DNA of 64,000 bases from Bacteroidales bacterium (lineage in GTDB: Bacteria; Bacteroidota; Bacteroidia; Bacteroidales; UBA932), in assembly GCA_017959005.1 (NCBI GenBank), contig JAGDBO010000019.1:62001-126000 (forward strand), read 5' to 3'. Position numbers and translations under genes: made by a program. Position 1 is the first letter of the stretch; every line of letters starts with the position of its first letter. The notes under the pieces are model-generated. The model was given only the letters and a program-made list of their open reading frames with translations, was not told the origin of the DNA and searched no databases. Shown here piece after piece: positions 35,223 through 43,651 of this stretch.

Positions 35223-37712
35223 CTATTCAATGTGAATAGAACCCATTGCAGTATTAGTACTTGTTGCTTTCGTGGTTAAGATCAGTTTTATGTAACGATA
35301 GTAGGAATTTATCGAGCTTGTTGAGGTATATGTATTTGTTCCTGAGGCAATTGTAAATGCCTGGATATCGCTATATGAAGAACCGTCTACAGAGCCTTGA
35401 AGTGTAACTACATTACCATTTGCTGTGCCGTTACATTTTCCCTGGAATGAAACAGTGGTAGCAGATGAGGCTATCCTCACAACAATATAGTGAGAATTAG
35501 CTGTTTGGAACTTAACCTTAGGAGAAGATGCATAATCACTTCCTGCTGAAATTGTCATATTAGAAGTACCGTCACTCTTTCCACCATCCCAATTAAATGG
35601 GAGAGCTTCACCTGAAGTGGCTGAAGCCTGTTTAACAGTTACTGTTGTATTTACAGAAGGATTATCTGATTCTTTAATGATAAGTGTACCCAGAGAAGAC
35701 TCAGAAGCACCTCCATCTCCTGTCGCTGTAAGAGTAAATACATTTCCGTTACGCGTTACTGTGAAACCACTGCCAGTTGTCGAGTAAGTTACTTCATAGT
35801 CAGCTGTTGCCGTAACATTAACAAAATTATCGACGGACCCTCCTATAACAGCTGGATTAGGAGTAGCAGAGACGCTGTGCGTTGACTCTTTTACAAGGAA
35901 ATTCTTAATCTGCCATCTTCCTGGATTCGAACTAGTTGCAAGATATTTAAATCTGAATTGAACAACATTGCCACAATAAGGATCAAGCGGCACAGCTGTA
36001 TGAACAGCAGTATTGCTCATTGAAGCTGGATATGTAGGAATAACCAAATTTGTCCATGCTCCATCGCCAACTTTAATTTGAAGAGTAGCTTGAGTCTGAG
36101 CGGTAGCAACATCAGCAAAGAAATTTGTGGTATGATCAAATGATAGAGTTGCGTATGTAACTCCGTTAAGATCAATAGATGGTGAAACAAGATATGATTC
36201 TACATCAGACGTAGTACCATATGCACTTGCCTGTACTCCGTATGAGGTGTTAGTCCATATGTCAGTAAGACTTCCGGTACTAATATTTGTCACGGTGAAA
36301 TCAGTATGACTATCTATCAGTGTATTATTGTACGGAAGTGCCTTTGGAGTTACTGGTGGAACATAAGTACCTTCTTCAATTAAAACGTTATTAACATAGG
36401 CTCGTTTTGCAGAAGTTGCAATTGTTACCTTAGATTTTGCGGTTGCGGCTGGAATATTAAAGATATACGCCTTATAGGAAGCTCCAAGAGATGAACCATC
36501 ATTGGTTGCCTCAATAGGTTCCCCGCCATCTACAGATACCCATATCTTAGCATTGTCACTTCCATATTGTTTTGCATTTACAGTAATATGGGATGCGGCA
36601 CTCAAATTAATTCCTAGAGTAGTCAAGTAACCTGGGTTACTACTGGTGCCAATGCGAATTTCTCCAGATGTAGTGGTTGTATATATTCGTTCACATGTGC
36701 TATATTTAGAACTAGGAAGCGCAGGTGTAGAAGACCCGTTGATTAATGTACCATTTTCAGCAGTTCCATCCTGCCAAGAATAATCATCAGCGAAAGGAAG
36801 ATTAAGGGCTGCATCATCCTCAACATTTGCATCATTAATATTTACCTTCATAGTAGTTATTTTTCCTGGTGCTAGTTTAATACCGCCCGCAGGAATTGTC
36901 ACTGTTTTTGAAATAGCATAAGATTCTGTATTAGCAACAAATGTTAAACTGGAACTTTCTGCAAGTGTTTGAGGATAAACAATGATGTATGCACCATTAG
37001 TTCCATCTATAGCAAACCAAGTACTAGGGATAAAGTTTGCATTAACGGTCTTTGATTGGTTACCATATAAGGCACCAACCGTCTGATTTGTTACATCCAA
37101 ATAGACACGCCCTACAAGATTCTCTGTCGCAGTAATAGAAACTAAATTAGGATGTTGTCCAGTAATTTTTGATGTTCCAGTAGCATCCACAAAAACGACT
37201 TTTAGAATAGCACCAGCTCTAGCAAACTCAAGATTATTAACGGTAGTACTAGCCGGGGAAACATTGAATTTCTTTGAAAACATGATATCTGCTGCTCCAT
37301 CAAAAGAACTTGCAGTAGGATTTTGATTTACTGGTATTTCTACTTTAGCTCCAGAAGCACTAACACCGAGAGTATTATAGGGATAATACGCATATAAATC
37401 ATCTGATACAGATGTTGTTCCAGTGAAAGAAGCAGTAGTTGCCGGACTAGAAATACCCGTTGTAAACTTATAATTAGTGGAAGTGCCATTTGTTACACCA
37501 ATAGCATCACCTACTGACCAATACGGAGTGGTACCTGACATTTCTGTCTTAGTATCAGACTTTGGAGTAGGATTACCAGCAATTATTGTAACATCTACCA
37601 AGTCTTTATCTTTTGGTTCAATTGTTAACGAACCATTCGTATCCTTGCTACATGAGGATATGATAGAAGCAGCAAATAGTACTGCAAAAAGGGATTTAAA
37701 AAACTTCTTCAT
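35223..37712 (-). CDS. Fimbrillin-like surface lipoprotein with adhesin-type C-terminal domains
   Basis: 829 residues. A lipoprotein signal ends at SSCSK (Cys21). Residues ~40-290 look like a fimbrillin (Mfa-like) domain: TKTEMSGTTPYWSVGDAIGV, YAYYPYN, LEFARAGAILKV and a closing LAPGKITTMKVNI. Next comes a beta-rich segment, then a choice-of-anchor/cleaved-adhesin-like jelly roll (about 440-620, SFDHTTNFFADV, GRWQIKNFLV). A BACON-like Ig domain follows (SATPNPAVIGG, VKQASA), and a last beta-domain to the end. It is probably exposed at the cell surface in adhesion. Composition is Thr/Ser/Asn-rich and the DNA looks more AT-rich than its neighbours. It forms an operon with the 49-residue gene upstream. 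Confidence 0.82.
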   Translation of the reverse strand: MKKFFKSLFAVLFAASIISSCSKDTNGSLTIEPKDKDLVDVTIIAGNPTPKSDTKTEMSGTTPYWSVGDAIGVTNGTSTNYKFTTGISSPATTASFTGTTSVSDDLYAYYPYNTLGVSASGAKVEIPVNQNPTASSFDGAADIMFSKKFNVSPASTTVNNLEFARAGAILKVVFVDATGTSKITGQHPNLVSITATENLVGRVYLDVTNQTVGALYGNQSKTVNANFIPSTWFAIDGTNGAYIIVYPQTLAESSSLTFVANTESYAISKTVTIPAGGIKLAPGKITTMKVNINDANVEDDAALNLPFADDYSWQDGTAENGTLINGSSTPALPSSKYSTCERIYTTTTSGEIRIGTSSNPGYLTTLGINLSAASHITVNAKQYGSDNAKIWVSVDGGEPIEATNDGSSLGASYKAYIFNIPAATAKSKVTIATSAKRAYVNNVLIEEGTYVPPVTPKALPYNNTLIDSHTDFTVTNISTGSLTDIWTNTSYGVQASAYGTTSDVESYLVSPSIDLNGVTYATLSFDHTTNFFADVATAQTQATLQIKVGDGAWTNLVIPTYPASMSNTAVHTAVPLDPYCGNVVQFRFKYLATSSNPGRWQIKNFLVKESTHSVSATPNPAVIGGSVDNFVNVTATADYEVTYSTTGSGFTVTRNGNVFTLTATGDGGASESSLGTLIIKESDNPSVNTTVTVKQASATSGEALPFNWDGGKSDGTSNMTISAGSDYASSPKVKFQTANSHYIVVRIASSATTVSFQGKCNGTANGNVVTLQGSVDGSSYSDIQAFTIASGTNTYTSTSSINSYYRYIKLILTTKATSTNTAMGSIHIE

Positions 37713-37723
37713 ATCGTAAAGGA

Positions 37724-37873
37724 TTAAATAAAGTTAAACTCACCACCATCACCTAAACCACCGCCAGGTTCGCCAGGATTTCCAAAAAGAAGGTCACTTG
37801 TACAGATGACGCCTTCAGGGCGAATGAGGAAGACGTCCACCTCAGGAGAGGTGTAAAATTGTTTTTTGATCAT
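37724..37873 (-). CDS. 49-residue peptide gene ahead of the fimbrillin-like lipoprotein
   Basis: A short frame MIKKQFYTSPEVDVFLI... with GVICTSD and a Gly-rich end (GEPGGGLGDGGEFNFI), stopping 11 bases before the lipoprotein start. An in-frame ATG six bases further upstream (37879) is also possible. Small proteins with the pattern K..Y..PEVEV......GVLC.S are widespread in Bacteroidales next to surface lipoprotein genes and are usually unannotated. There is no signal peptide or membrane helix. Function unknown; the repeated genomic pairing suggests a role with the surface protein or its expression. Confidence 0.7.
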   Translation of the reverse strand: MIKKQFYTSPEVDVFLIRPEGVICTSDLLFGNPGEPGGGLGDGGEFNFI

Positions 37874-37948
37874 AAGCATATTGTTTTTTGGTTTATAAAT
37901 ATCGTGAGTTTATTTATCGTGTTTTATGCTTGGTTCAATTTGGGAGTA

Positions 37949-37979
37949 TAAAGATAGGGAGAATGGCAATAGGAAGCAA
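37949..37979 (-). promoter_or_regulatory. Possible promoter of the 49-residue gene and fimbrillin-like operon
   Basis: On the minus strand TTG (37977-37979), 20 bases and TATCTTTA (37949-37956), an imperfect -7 box. The leader would be about 70 bases. The 353-base gap 37874-38226 contains this site and the divergent lruC-gene promoter; nothing else was recognised in it. Confidence 0.4.
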
Positions 37980-38123
37980 GGTAAATTTTATCGCAGTTTT
38001 CCACATTTTTTTCAACAACAATCTGTTATTTAGGGATCTTTATAGGGTTGTGACGGAAAATTGGAGGGTTTGGAAGAATGATTGGTCTTTTTAGGAACTA
38101 TCTGCAATATATAAGTGTATATG

Positions 38124-38155
38124 TTTGTTTGAGAGGGTGATAATGGTTACATTTG
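38124..38155 (+). promoter_or_regulatory. Promoter of the LruC-domain gene
   Basis: TTTG (38124-38127), a 20-base spacer and TACATTTG (38148-38155) match the consensus fully. The leader is about 65 bases. Confidence 0.75.
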
Positions 38156-38226
38156 CCCGAAATATTGGTTCCTGCGGAGAGACCAGTTATATGAGGAAAT
38201 AATCAAATATAAATTATACGCATAAT

Positions 38227-39840
38227 ATGAAGAAAATCATTGCATTAGCAAGTTCAACTTTGGTATTGTTTGCATTAGCAACAAATTGCGGAAAGAGCAC
38301 AGGTCCTGCTGCTATCGTTGAACCGGACAATGGTGATGTTACAACCGTAACTACTTATTCAGGAACTGCTGAAATCTCAGTTCCTTGCGGTACTAAGGTT
38401 GTTTATGTTCATTACAAAGCGAAGAGTGGCGATAAGGTTATAGAAGTTCCTGTAACCCCATCAATTACAAAGCCTTCCAATGGTCGTGCTTTGGAGCCTT
38501 TCGGGATTGTAAAGTTAACATTTGAGGCACCAACCCCTACTGCAGTTAGCGTTTCCTTTAAGAGTCATCAGAAGGGTGATGATTACTACTGCCTGGAGAA
38601 TTTTGCGGTAACTACTCCTAATACAAAGAATCCTGCTTCAAATACTTGGACATCAGTACCTAATGCAAAAGTTAATTTGCCTGAGCCTGCATCTTACGTT
38701 ACAGCAGATGGTGGCAGAACAAACTATCACTCAAGCGGTTGTGTAATGTTTGAGGATAGCTGGCCTACTAACAACCGTACTGCAGCAGGTGCTTATGACA
38801 CTGATTTCAATGACTGTGTTGTAGATTACGACCTTGAGGCTAGCGTAGTAGATGATGATAAACTTGCAGCTGAGGGCTGGAGAGAGCAAGTTAAGGTTGT
38901 TCTTCATGTTAGAGTAGTTGGTGGTTCAGATCCTTGCCGTGTAGGTTTGATTCTTGAGGACTTCAATATGAACAACGTTGAGTCTATTGAGGTATATAAG
39001 ACTTTGGATAGTTACAACAACCCTCACGGAGAACTTCCTGAGTTTACAAAGGTTACACTCCAGGAGAACTCACTCCACTATGATCCGCTTCCAGACACTG
39101 AGTTCAAGTCAACCAACCCTACTCGTCCTGCAGTTGAGATTGGTAGAATGAACATTTTGAATGACAAGACTCGCGGTGCAGGTACAGAAACTTACACTTA
39201 CACCAACGGAGCGTTTAGCAATACTACAGTATTCAATCCTAATGTAAATAAATACTGGCCGACTCCTCATACAGAACAGTATGACCCAGAGCTTGAAAAC
39301 CTTTACAAGACTAACACAAAGTGGACATTGAGTTATGTTCAGAATCAGGGATTTTACAATGCTCTTCCTGGTTATGTTAACGTAGCCGGCGGTCTTTACA
39401 CTTACACAGTTATCTATCACATGAAGGCTCGTGCTGAGATGACAGCTGCTGAGAGTGCTGCTGTTAAGGCTAATATGATTCAAACTGTTAACAACACTAC
39501 TAAACAGAACTTCTATATCATTAACAAGAACTACTATCCTGTTCACCTTAGCGGATATTATCCTGGAGACTTTACTCCTAAGACTTCAGTAGTTTACGCA
39601 ACCAAGTACGAACAGGTTAAGGCTGCTAATGCAGATAAGTTGGATCCATCTGTTCCTTACCTTTCTAAGGACGGTCTTGTATGGGGAGTTAAGTGCCCTG
39701 TTAACACAAAGCACGTATGGAACAAGCTTAACTTCAGTGAGGCTTATCCTGACTTCTTCAAGTGGCTGGATGCAAACGGAGAGCAGTATCAAGACTGGTA
39801 CATGAATCCTGTTGGAAAATATGTATCTTGCTGGTGGTAA
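38227..39840 (+). CDS. LruC-domain (DUF4842-like) exported protein
   Basis: 537 residues. A signal peptide of ~20 residues ends at ATNCGK, a plausible but imperfect lipobox. Residues ~40-125 form a beta-domain. Then comes the LruC signature MFEDSWPTNN...AYDTDFNDCVVDYDLEA (about 175-210), whose acidic DxDFND loop suggests calcium binding. The long C-terminal region is rich in Tyr/Asn/Pro and ends CWW. LruC-domain proteins are surface or periplasmic lipoproteins of Bacteroidota with unknown function. The gene is divergent from the fimbrillin-like operon and ends at a strong terminator, so it is monocistronic. Confidence 0.82.
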   Translation: MKKIIALASSTLVLFALATNCGKSTGPAAIVEPDNGDVTTVTTYSGTAEISVPCGTKVVYVHYKAKSGDKVIEVPVTPSITKPSNGRALEPFGIVKLTFEAPTPTAVSVSFKSHQKGDDYYCLENFAVTTPNTKNPASNTWTSVPNAKVNLPEPASYVTADGGRTNYHSSGCVMFEDSWPTNNRTAAGAYDTDFNDCVVDYDLEASVVDDDKLAAEGWREQVKVVLHVRVVGGSDPCRVGLILEDFNMNNVESIEVYKTLDSYNNPHGELPEFTKVTLQENSLHYDPLPDTEFKSTNPTRPAVEIGRMNILNDKTRGAGTETYTYTNGAFSNTTVFNPNVNKYWPTPHTEQYDPELENLYKTNTKWTLSYVQNQGFYNALPGYVNVAGGLYTYTVIYHMKARAEMTAAESAAVKANMIQTVNNTTKQNFYIINKNYYPVHLSGYYPGDFTPKTSVVYATKYEQVKAANADKLDPSVPYLSKDGLVWGVKCPVNTKHVWNKLNFSEAYPDFFKWLDANGEQYQDWYMNPVGKYVSCWW

Positions 39841-39864
39841 CAGTTTGATTTGAAGTTGAAAAAA

Positions 39865-39891
39865 GAGCATCCAAATGGATGCTCTTTTTTT
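39865..39891 (+). terminator. Intrinsic terminator of the LruC-domain gene
   Basis: Eight-bp stem GAGCATCC/GGATGCTC, loop AAAT, then seven T. An A run precedes it, so it may also end the minus-strand tRNA-Arg transcript. Confidence 0.85.
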
Positions 39892-39911
39892 GTTTCTTTT
39901 TGTTTTGCTTG

Positions 39912-39983
39912 TAGCCCCGGGCGGAATCGAACCGCCATCTAAGGTTTAGGAAACCTCCATTCTATCCGTTGAACTACAGGGCC
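39912..39983 (-). tRNA. tRNA-Arg (anticodon CCU)
   Basis: Read on the minus strand: acceptor GGCCCTG pairs with CGGGGCT using wobble at the ends, the anticodon loop is TTCCTAA with anticodon CCT, and the T arm contains GGTTCGATTCC. It is 72 bases with no encoded CCA. It lies 31 bases downstream of fabH on the same strand and could be processed from that transcript. Confidence 0.93.
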
Positions 39984-40014
39984 ATGCCTTTATGGCTTTT
40001 GGTTTATGGTTGGC

Positions 40015-41010
40015 TTAGTAAGCCCACCTGTAGAAGATTGCACCCCAGGTAAAACCGGCACCGAATGCGGAGAAGATGAGGTTGTCACCCTTCTTGAACT
40101 TGTTCTTGAAATACCAGATAGCCAACGGAATGGATGTTCCGGCGGTGTTACCGAATTTATCAATGTTAATCAGAACCTTGTCCTTCTCCAGACCCATTCT
40201 TCTGGCTGTGGCGTCAATGATTCTGAGGTTTGCCTGGTGAGGCACGAGGTATGCAATATCCTCAGCCTTAAGGTTGTGGCGCTTCATCATCTCCTCAGAG
40301 ACATCCGCCATACCAACAACTGCGTGTTTGAAGACCTGCTGGCCCTCCTGGTGGATGAAGTGGAGACGCTTTGCAACTGTGTCTTCTCTAGCAGGATACA
40401 GAGATCCGCCGGCACTCTGATAGAGGTATCTTCTACCTATACCGTCTACGTGGAGGATGGAGTCTTGGAAACCAAGAGAATCATCCTCAGAAGGCTCAAT
40501 CATAAGAGCAACTGCCGCATCTCCAAAGAGTGGACAGGTTGAACGGTCCTGATAATCAACAATACCGCTCATTCTCTCACCGCAGACAAGAACAATCTTC
40601 TTGTATTCTCCTGTCTCTATGAATCTTCTGATGGTCTCAAATGTGAAAAGGAAACCGCTGCATCCGGCGTTGGTGTCATAACCCCAGGCGTTTTTAATAC
40701 CAACCTTATCTGAGATGATATTAGCTGTTGCAGGAAACTGCATATCGGGCGTAACACAGTGACAGAGAAGCATCTGAACCTCAGATGGATCTGTATGTGT
40801 AGCCTTCAGCAGTCTCTCTACAGCTATTGCTCCCATGTAGGAGGTTCCCAGACCGTCTTCCTTGAGGATGTGTCTCTCTTTGATACCGACTCTGGACATA
40901 ATCCATTCGTCAGAGGTATCAACCATTGTTGAGAGCTCATCGTTGGTAAGGACGTAATCCGGGATGTAGGCCTCAATGCCGGTAATTACGGCTCTTGGTT
41001 TGCTATGCAT
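40015..41010 (-). CDS. fabH: Beta-ketoacyl-ACP synthase III
   Basis: 331 residues. The catalytic triad is visible: Cys117 in DTNAGCSGF, His in VPHQANLRI and Asn in GNTAGTSIPL. It condenses acetyl-CoA (or a branched primer) with malonyl-ACP to start fatty-acid synthesis. The start overlaps the end of rpmF by 8 bases, and yceD precedes rpmF. This yceD-rpmF-fabH order is a conserved bacterial arrangement, which supports the call. Branched-primer preference cannot be read by eye. Confidence 0.96.
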   Translation of the reverse strand: MHSKPRAVITGIEAYIPDYVLTNDELSTMVDTSDEWIMSRVGIKERHILKEDGLGTSYMGAIAVERLLKATHTDPSEVQMLLCHCVTPDMQFPATANIISDKVGIKNAWGYDTNAGCSGFLFTFETIRRFIETGEYKKIVLVCGERMSGIVDYQDRSTCPLFGDAAVALMIEPSEDDSLGFQDSILHVDGIGRRYLYQSAGGSLYPAREDTVAKRLHFIHQEGQQVFKHAVVGMADVSEEMMKRHNLKAEDIAYLVPHQANLRIIDATARRMGLEKDKVLINIDKFGNTAGTSIPLAIWYFKNKFKKGDNLIFSAFGAGFTWGAIFYRWAY

Positions 41011-41185
41011 TTTCCTTTGCTATGATCAAACGTCCACGGTAGTAGCCACACTCAGGGCAAACGTGATGATACATAACAGTAGCACCGCAATTAGAACATG
41101 TAGACAGGGTTGGAAGTGCAGCCTTGTCATGAGTTCTTCTCTTGTCTCTCCTTTGCTTGGAGATCTTGTGTTTAGGATGTGCCAT
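41003..41185 (-). CDS. rpmF: Ribosomal protein L32
   Basis: 60 residues, starting MAHPKHKISKQRRDKRRTH. A zinc-ribbon is present as CSNCG and CPECG, so this is the zinc-binding paralogue type. It lies between yceD and fabH and overlaps fabH by 8 bases. Confidence 0.97.
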   Translation of the reverse strand: MAHPKHKISKQRRDKRRTHDKAALPTLSTCSNCGATVMYHHVCPECGYYRGRLIIAKENA

Positions 41186-41210
41186 ATTTAATAATTTAAA
41201 TTTGTTTGTT

Positions 41211-41747
41211 CTATTTATTCCTCTTTTTGCTCTGATTTATAAGGTCTTTCAGAGCGCTGAAAGGAGAATATACGTCACTGTCTTCTTTTCCTTTACCCTC
41301 CTCAGCCTTAAGGCTTTGGAGCTTTTTAACCATCTCAGGGTTGCATTTGCCCTCCGGATGGACTCTCTTAAGCGGCATATTTACGCAGATGGAGTCATAA
41401 ATGAACTGCTTAAGGTCTACTTCCGCCTCGGATGGATCCACAATAATAAACTCGTCGCTTGTCTCCGTCTCCTCACCCAACTTTGCGGTTCTTATGGCCA
41501 GATTGGCGGAAAATTCCACCGGCAGTTTGATTTCCTCCAGACATCTGTCACACTCTGTTGTAACGGTGCCATTTCCGCTGCAAACAGCATTCATCCAGCC
41601 ACTTCCCTTCTCCAGAGTCACCTTCACCAGAACATCGCAGTCCGATACCTGAGTGTTGCCGAACTCTCTGAACAGCTCCCCGCCCACCTTGAAGTCATAA
41701 TCATACTTACCGCCGGCAAGTCCGCTTATGTGAATCTTGTAATCCAT
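41211..41747 (-). CDS. yceD: YceD/DUF177-family protein
   Basis: 178 residues from the ATG at 41747. A longer frame from a GTG at 41768 is excluded because the -7 box covers it. The central CDRCLEEIKLPVE with its paired cysteines (an upstream Cys is in NAVCSGNG) and the acidic EFIIVDPSEAEVDLKQFIYDSI are typical. YceD homologues are linked to 23S rRNA metabolism and L32 expression. It precedes rpmF by 25 bases. The transcript is almost leaderless. Confidence 0.88.
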   Translation of the reverse strand: MDYKIHISGLAGGKYDYDFKVGGELFREFGNTQVSDCDVLVKVTLEKGSGWMNAVCSGNGTVTTECDRCLEEIKLPVEFSANLAIRTAKLGEETETSDEFIIVDPSEAEVDLKQFIYDSICVNMPLKRVHPEGKCNPEMVKKLQSLKAEEGKGKEDSDVYSPFSALKDLINQSKKRNK

Positions 41748-41755
41748 AGGGGGCG

Positions 41756-41785
41756 CAAATATAGTCACTTTTTATTAAAAAGCAA
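41756..41785 (-). promoter_or_regulatory. Promoter of yceD-rpmF-fabH
   Basis: On the minus strand TTG (41783-41785), a 19-base spacer and TATATTTG (41756-41763). The -33 element lies next to the typA stop codon. The -7 box ends only 8 bases before the start codon. Confidence 0.65.
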
Positions 41786-41789
41786 TATT

Positions 41790-43595
41790 TTAGGACTGCA
41801 TCTTATGTCTCTTCCTCTCGTTTTCATCCAGATAGATCTTGCGGATGCGCAGGTGCTGCGGTGTAACCTCCACAAGTTCATCATCTTGAATGTATTCCAG
41901 CATCTCCTCCAGCGTGAACTGCATAGGCGGAGGAAGTACAGCCTTCTCGTCTGAACCGGAGGCTCTGACGTTGGTAAGTTTCTTCTTTATGCAAACGTTC
42001 ACGTTCAGATCCATAGCTCTGGTGTACTCGCCCACAACCTGCCCGGCGTAAACCTCCTCACCCGGGTTGATAATCCAGCGGCCGCGGTCCAGGAGTTTCC
42101 ACATAGAGTAAGCAATGGCAGTACCGGTCTCCAGCGCCACCAGAGAACCGTTGGTTCTCTTTTCAATCTCCCCTTTGTAAGGCTCATAGCCCTTAAAACG
42201 GTGAGCCATAATGGCCTCTCCGCTTGTTGCGGTAATGAGGTTGCTTCTAAGACCAATGATACCTCTGGAAGGGATGTCAAAGTCCAGATGGACACGATCT
42301 CCGCGGTGATCCATATGGAGAAGAGCTCCTTTCCTTCTGGTAGTCATCTCAATAGCCCTACCAACAAACTCCTCCGGCACATCTATGATGAGGTGCTCAA
42401 TAGGCTCACACCTTACACCGTTTATGTTCTTATCTATAACCTTAGGCTGGCCAATCTGGAGCTCAAATCCCTCCCTTCTCATTGTCTCTATGAGAATAGA
42501 GAGGTGCAGCACGCCTCTGCCGTATACTATAAAGGAGTCAGAAGTCTTGCCAGGTTTAACCCTCAGAGCCAGGTTCTTCTCCAATTCTTTCTCCAAACGC
42601 TCTTTTAAGTGTCTGGAAGTAACGTATTTACCATCCTTACCAAAGAACGGAGAATCGTTAATGCAGAAGAGCATACTCATTGTAGGCTCATCTATGGTAA
42701 TAGGAGGCAGCGGCTCCGGATTCTCATAATCTGCAATGGTATCTCCAATCTCAAACCCCTCAATGCCCACAACTGCGCATATATCACCACTTTCCACGCT
42801 CTCAGCCTTGCTCTTCTCAATGCCGGTGAATACCATAAGATCCTTAATGCGCTGTTTTACAAGTGTTCCATCTCTGTGGCACAGGGTAATGTCTTGCCCC
42901 GGCTTCAGTATACCCCTCTTTACTCTTCCCACTGCAATTCTGCCAACGTAAGGAGAGTATTCCAAAGAGGAGATAAGCATCTGAGGCGTTCCCTCAAGAT
43001 CCTGCTCAGGGCCCGGAATCTCACTGATAATCAAATCCATCAGCGGAGTGAGGTCTGTGGTAGGCTTTTTCCAGTCCAGGCTCATCCATCCCTGCTTTGC
43101 ACAGCCGTAAACGGTCTTGAAGTCCAGCTGCTCGTCTGTAGCGTTGAGATTGAACATCAGTTCAAATACCTGATCATTAACCTCTTCCGGACGGCAGTTC
43201 TGCTTGTCCACCTTGTTTATGACAACCAGCGGCTTCTTTCCCAGTTCCAGAGCCTTCTGGAGCACAAAACGGGTCTGAGGCATACATCCCTCAAAAGCGT
43301 CCACCAAAAGAAGCACTCCGTCTGCCATATTGAGGACTCTCTCCACCTCACCGCCAAAATCTGCGTGGCCCGGAGTATCTATAATGTTGATTTTGTAACC
43401 TTTGTAAGGTACGCTCACGTTCTTTGAGAGGATGGTTATACCGCGCTCTCTCTCAAGGTCATTGTTATCCAGGATGAGCTGGCCGTTGGTCTCCGTTTGG
43501 CGGGTAACCTTAGCCTGCATAATCATCTTGTCCACCAGCGTTGTCTTGCCGTGGTCTACGTGAGCCACAATTGCTATATTTCTAATCTTCTGCAT
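41790..43595 (-). CDS. typA: Ribosome-associated GTPase TypA/BipA
   Basis: 601 residues from the ATG at 43595. A TTG four codons upstream lies inside the likely -7 box, so it is not the start. GTPase motifs are AHVDHGKTT at 11-19, [15 protein letters not shown] and NKVDK. Two beta-barrel/EF-G-like domains and the TypA-specific C-terminal domain ([19 protein letters not shown]) follow. It acts on the ribosome in assembly and stress adaptation. It diverges from guaA with only 56 bases between start codons. Confidence 0.95.
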   Translation of the reverse strand: MQKIRNIAIVAHVDHGKTTLVDKMIMQAKVTRQTETNGQLILDNNDLERERGITILSKNVSVPYKGYKINIIDTPGHADFGGEVERVLNMADGVLLLVDAFEGCMPQTRFVLQKALELGKKPLVVINKVDKQNCRPEEVNDQVFELMFNLNATDEQLDFKTVYGCAKQGWMSLDWKKPTTDLTPLMDLIISEIPGPEQDLEGTPQMLISSLEYSPYVGRIAVGRVKRGILKPGQDITLCHRDGTLVKQRIKDLMVFTGIEKSKAESVESGDICAVVGIEGFEIGDTIADYENPEPLPPITIDEPTMSMLFCINDSPFFGKDGKYVTSRHLKERLEKELEKNLALRVKPGKTSDSFIVYGRGVLHLSILIETMRREGFELQIGQPKVIDKNINGVRCEPIEHLIIDVPEEFVGRAIEMTTRRKGALLHMDHRGDRVHLDFDIPSRGIIGLRSNLITATSGEAIMAHRFKGYEPYKGEIEKRTNGSLVALETGTAIAYSMWKLLDRGRWIINPGEEVYAGQVVGEYTRAMDLNVNVCIKKKLTNVRASGSDEKAVLPPPMQFTLEEMLEYIQDDELVEVTPQHLRIRKIYLDENERKRHKMQS

Positions 43596-43604
43596 AACTG
43601 GCCG

Positions 43605-43612
43605 CAAAAGTA
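43605..43612 (-). promoter_or_regulatory. -7 box of typA
   Basis: TACTTTTG on the minus strand, 9 bases before the typA ATG, so the transcript is nearly leaderless. The -33 region (TTAG, 20 bases upstream) is weak. Confidence 0.5.
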
Positions 43613-43620
43613 AAAAAAAT

Positions 43621-43628
43621 TATATTTG
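43621..43628 (+). promoter_or_regulatory. -7 box of guaA
   Basis: TATATTTG on the plus strand, 23 bases before the guaA ATG. The -33 region is poor. It lies 8 bases from the typA -7 box, so the two divergent promoters overlap. Confidence 0.55.
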
Positions 43629-43651
43629 CAGTCTAATATCACAGATGATTT

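Noticed and set aside
37874-38226. Invertible promoter between the divergent surface genes
   Set aside because: No pair of inverted repeats flanks either promoter, and no invertase gene is adjacent; xerD at 47 kb looks like a housekeeping gene.
42609-43427. 272-residue plus-strand frame
   Set aside because: Antisense to typA, with no protein family pattern.
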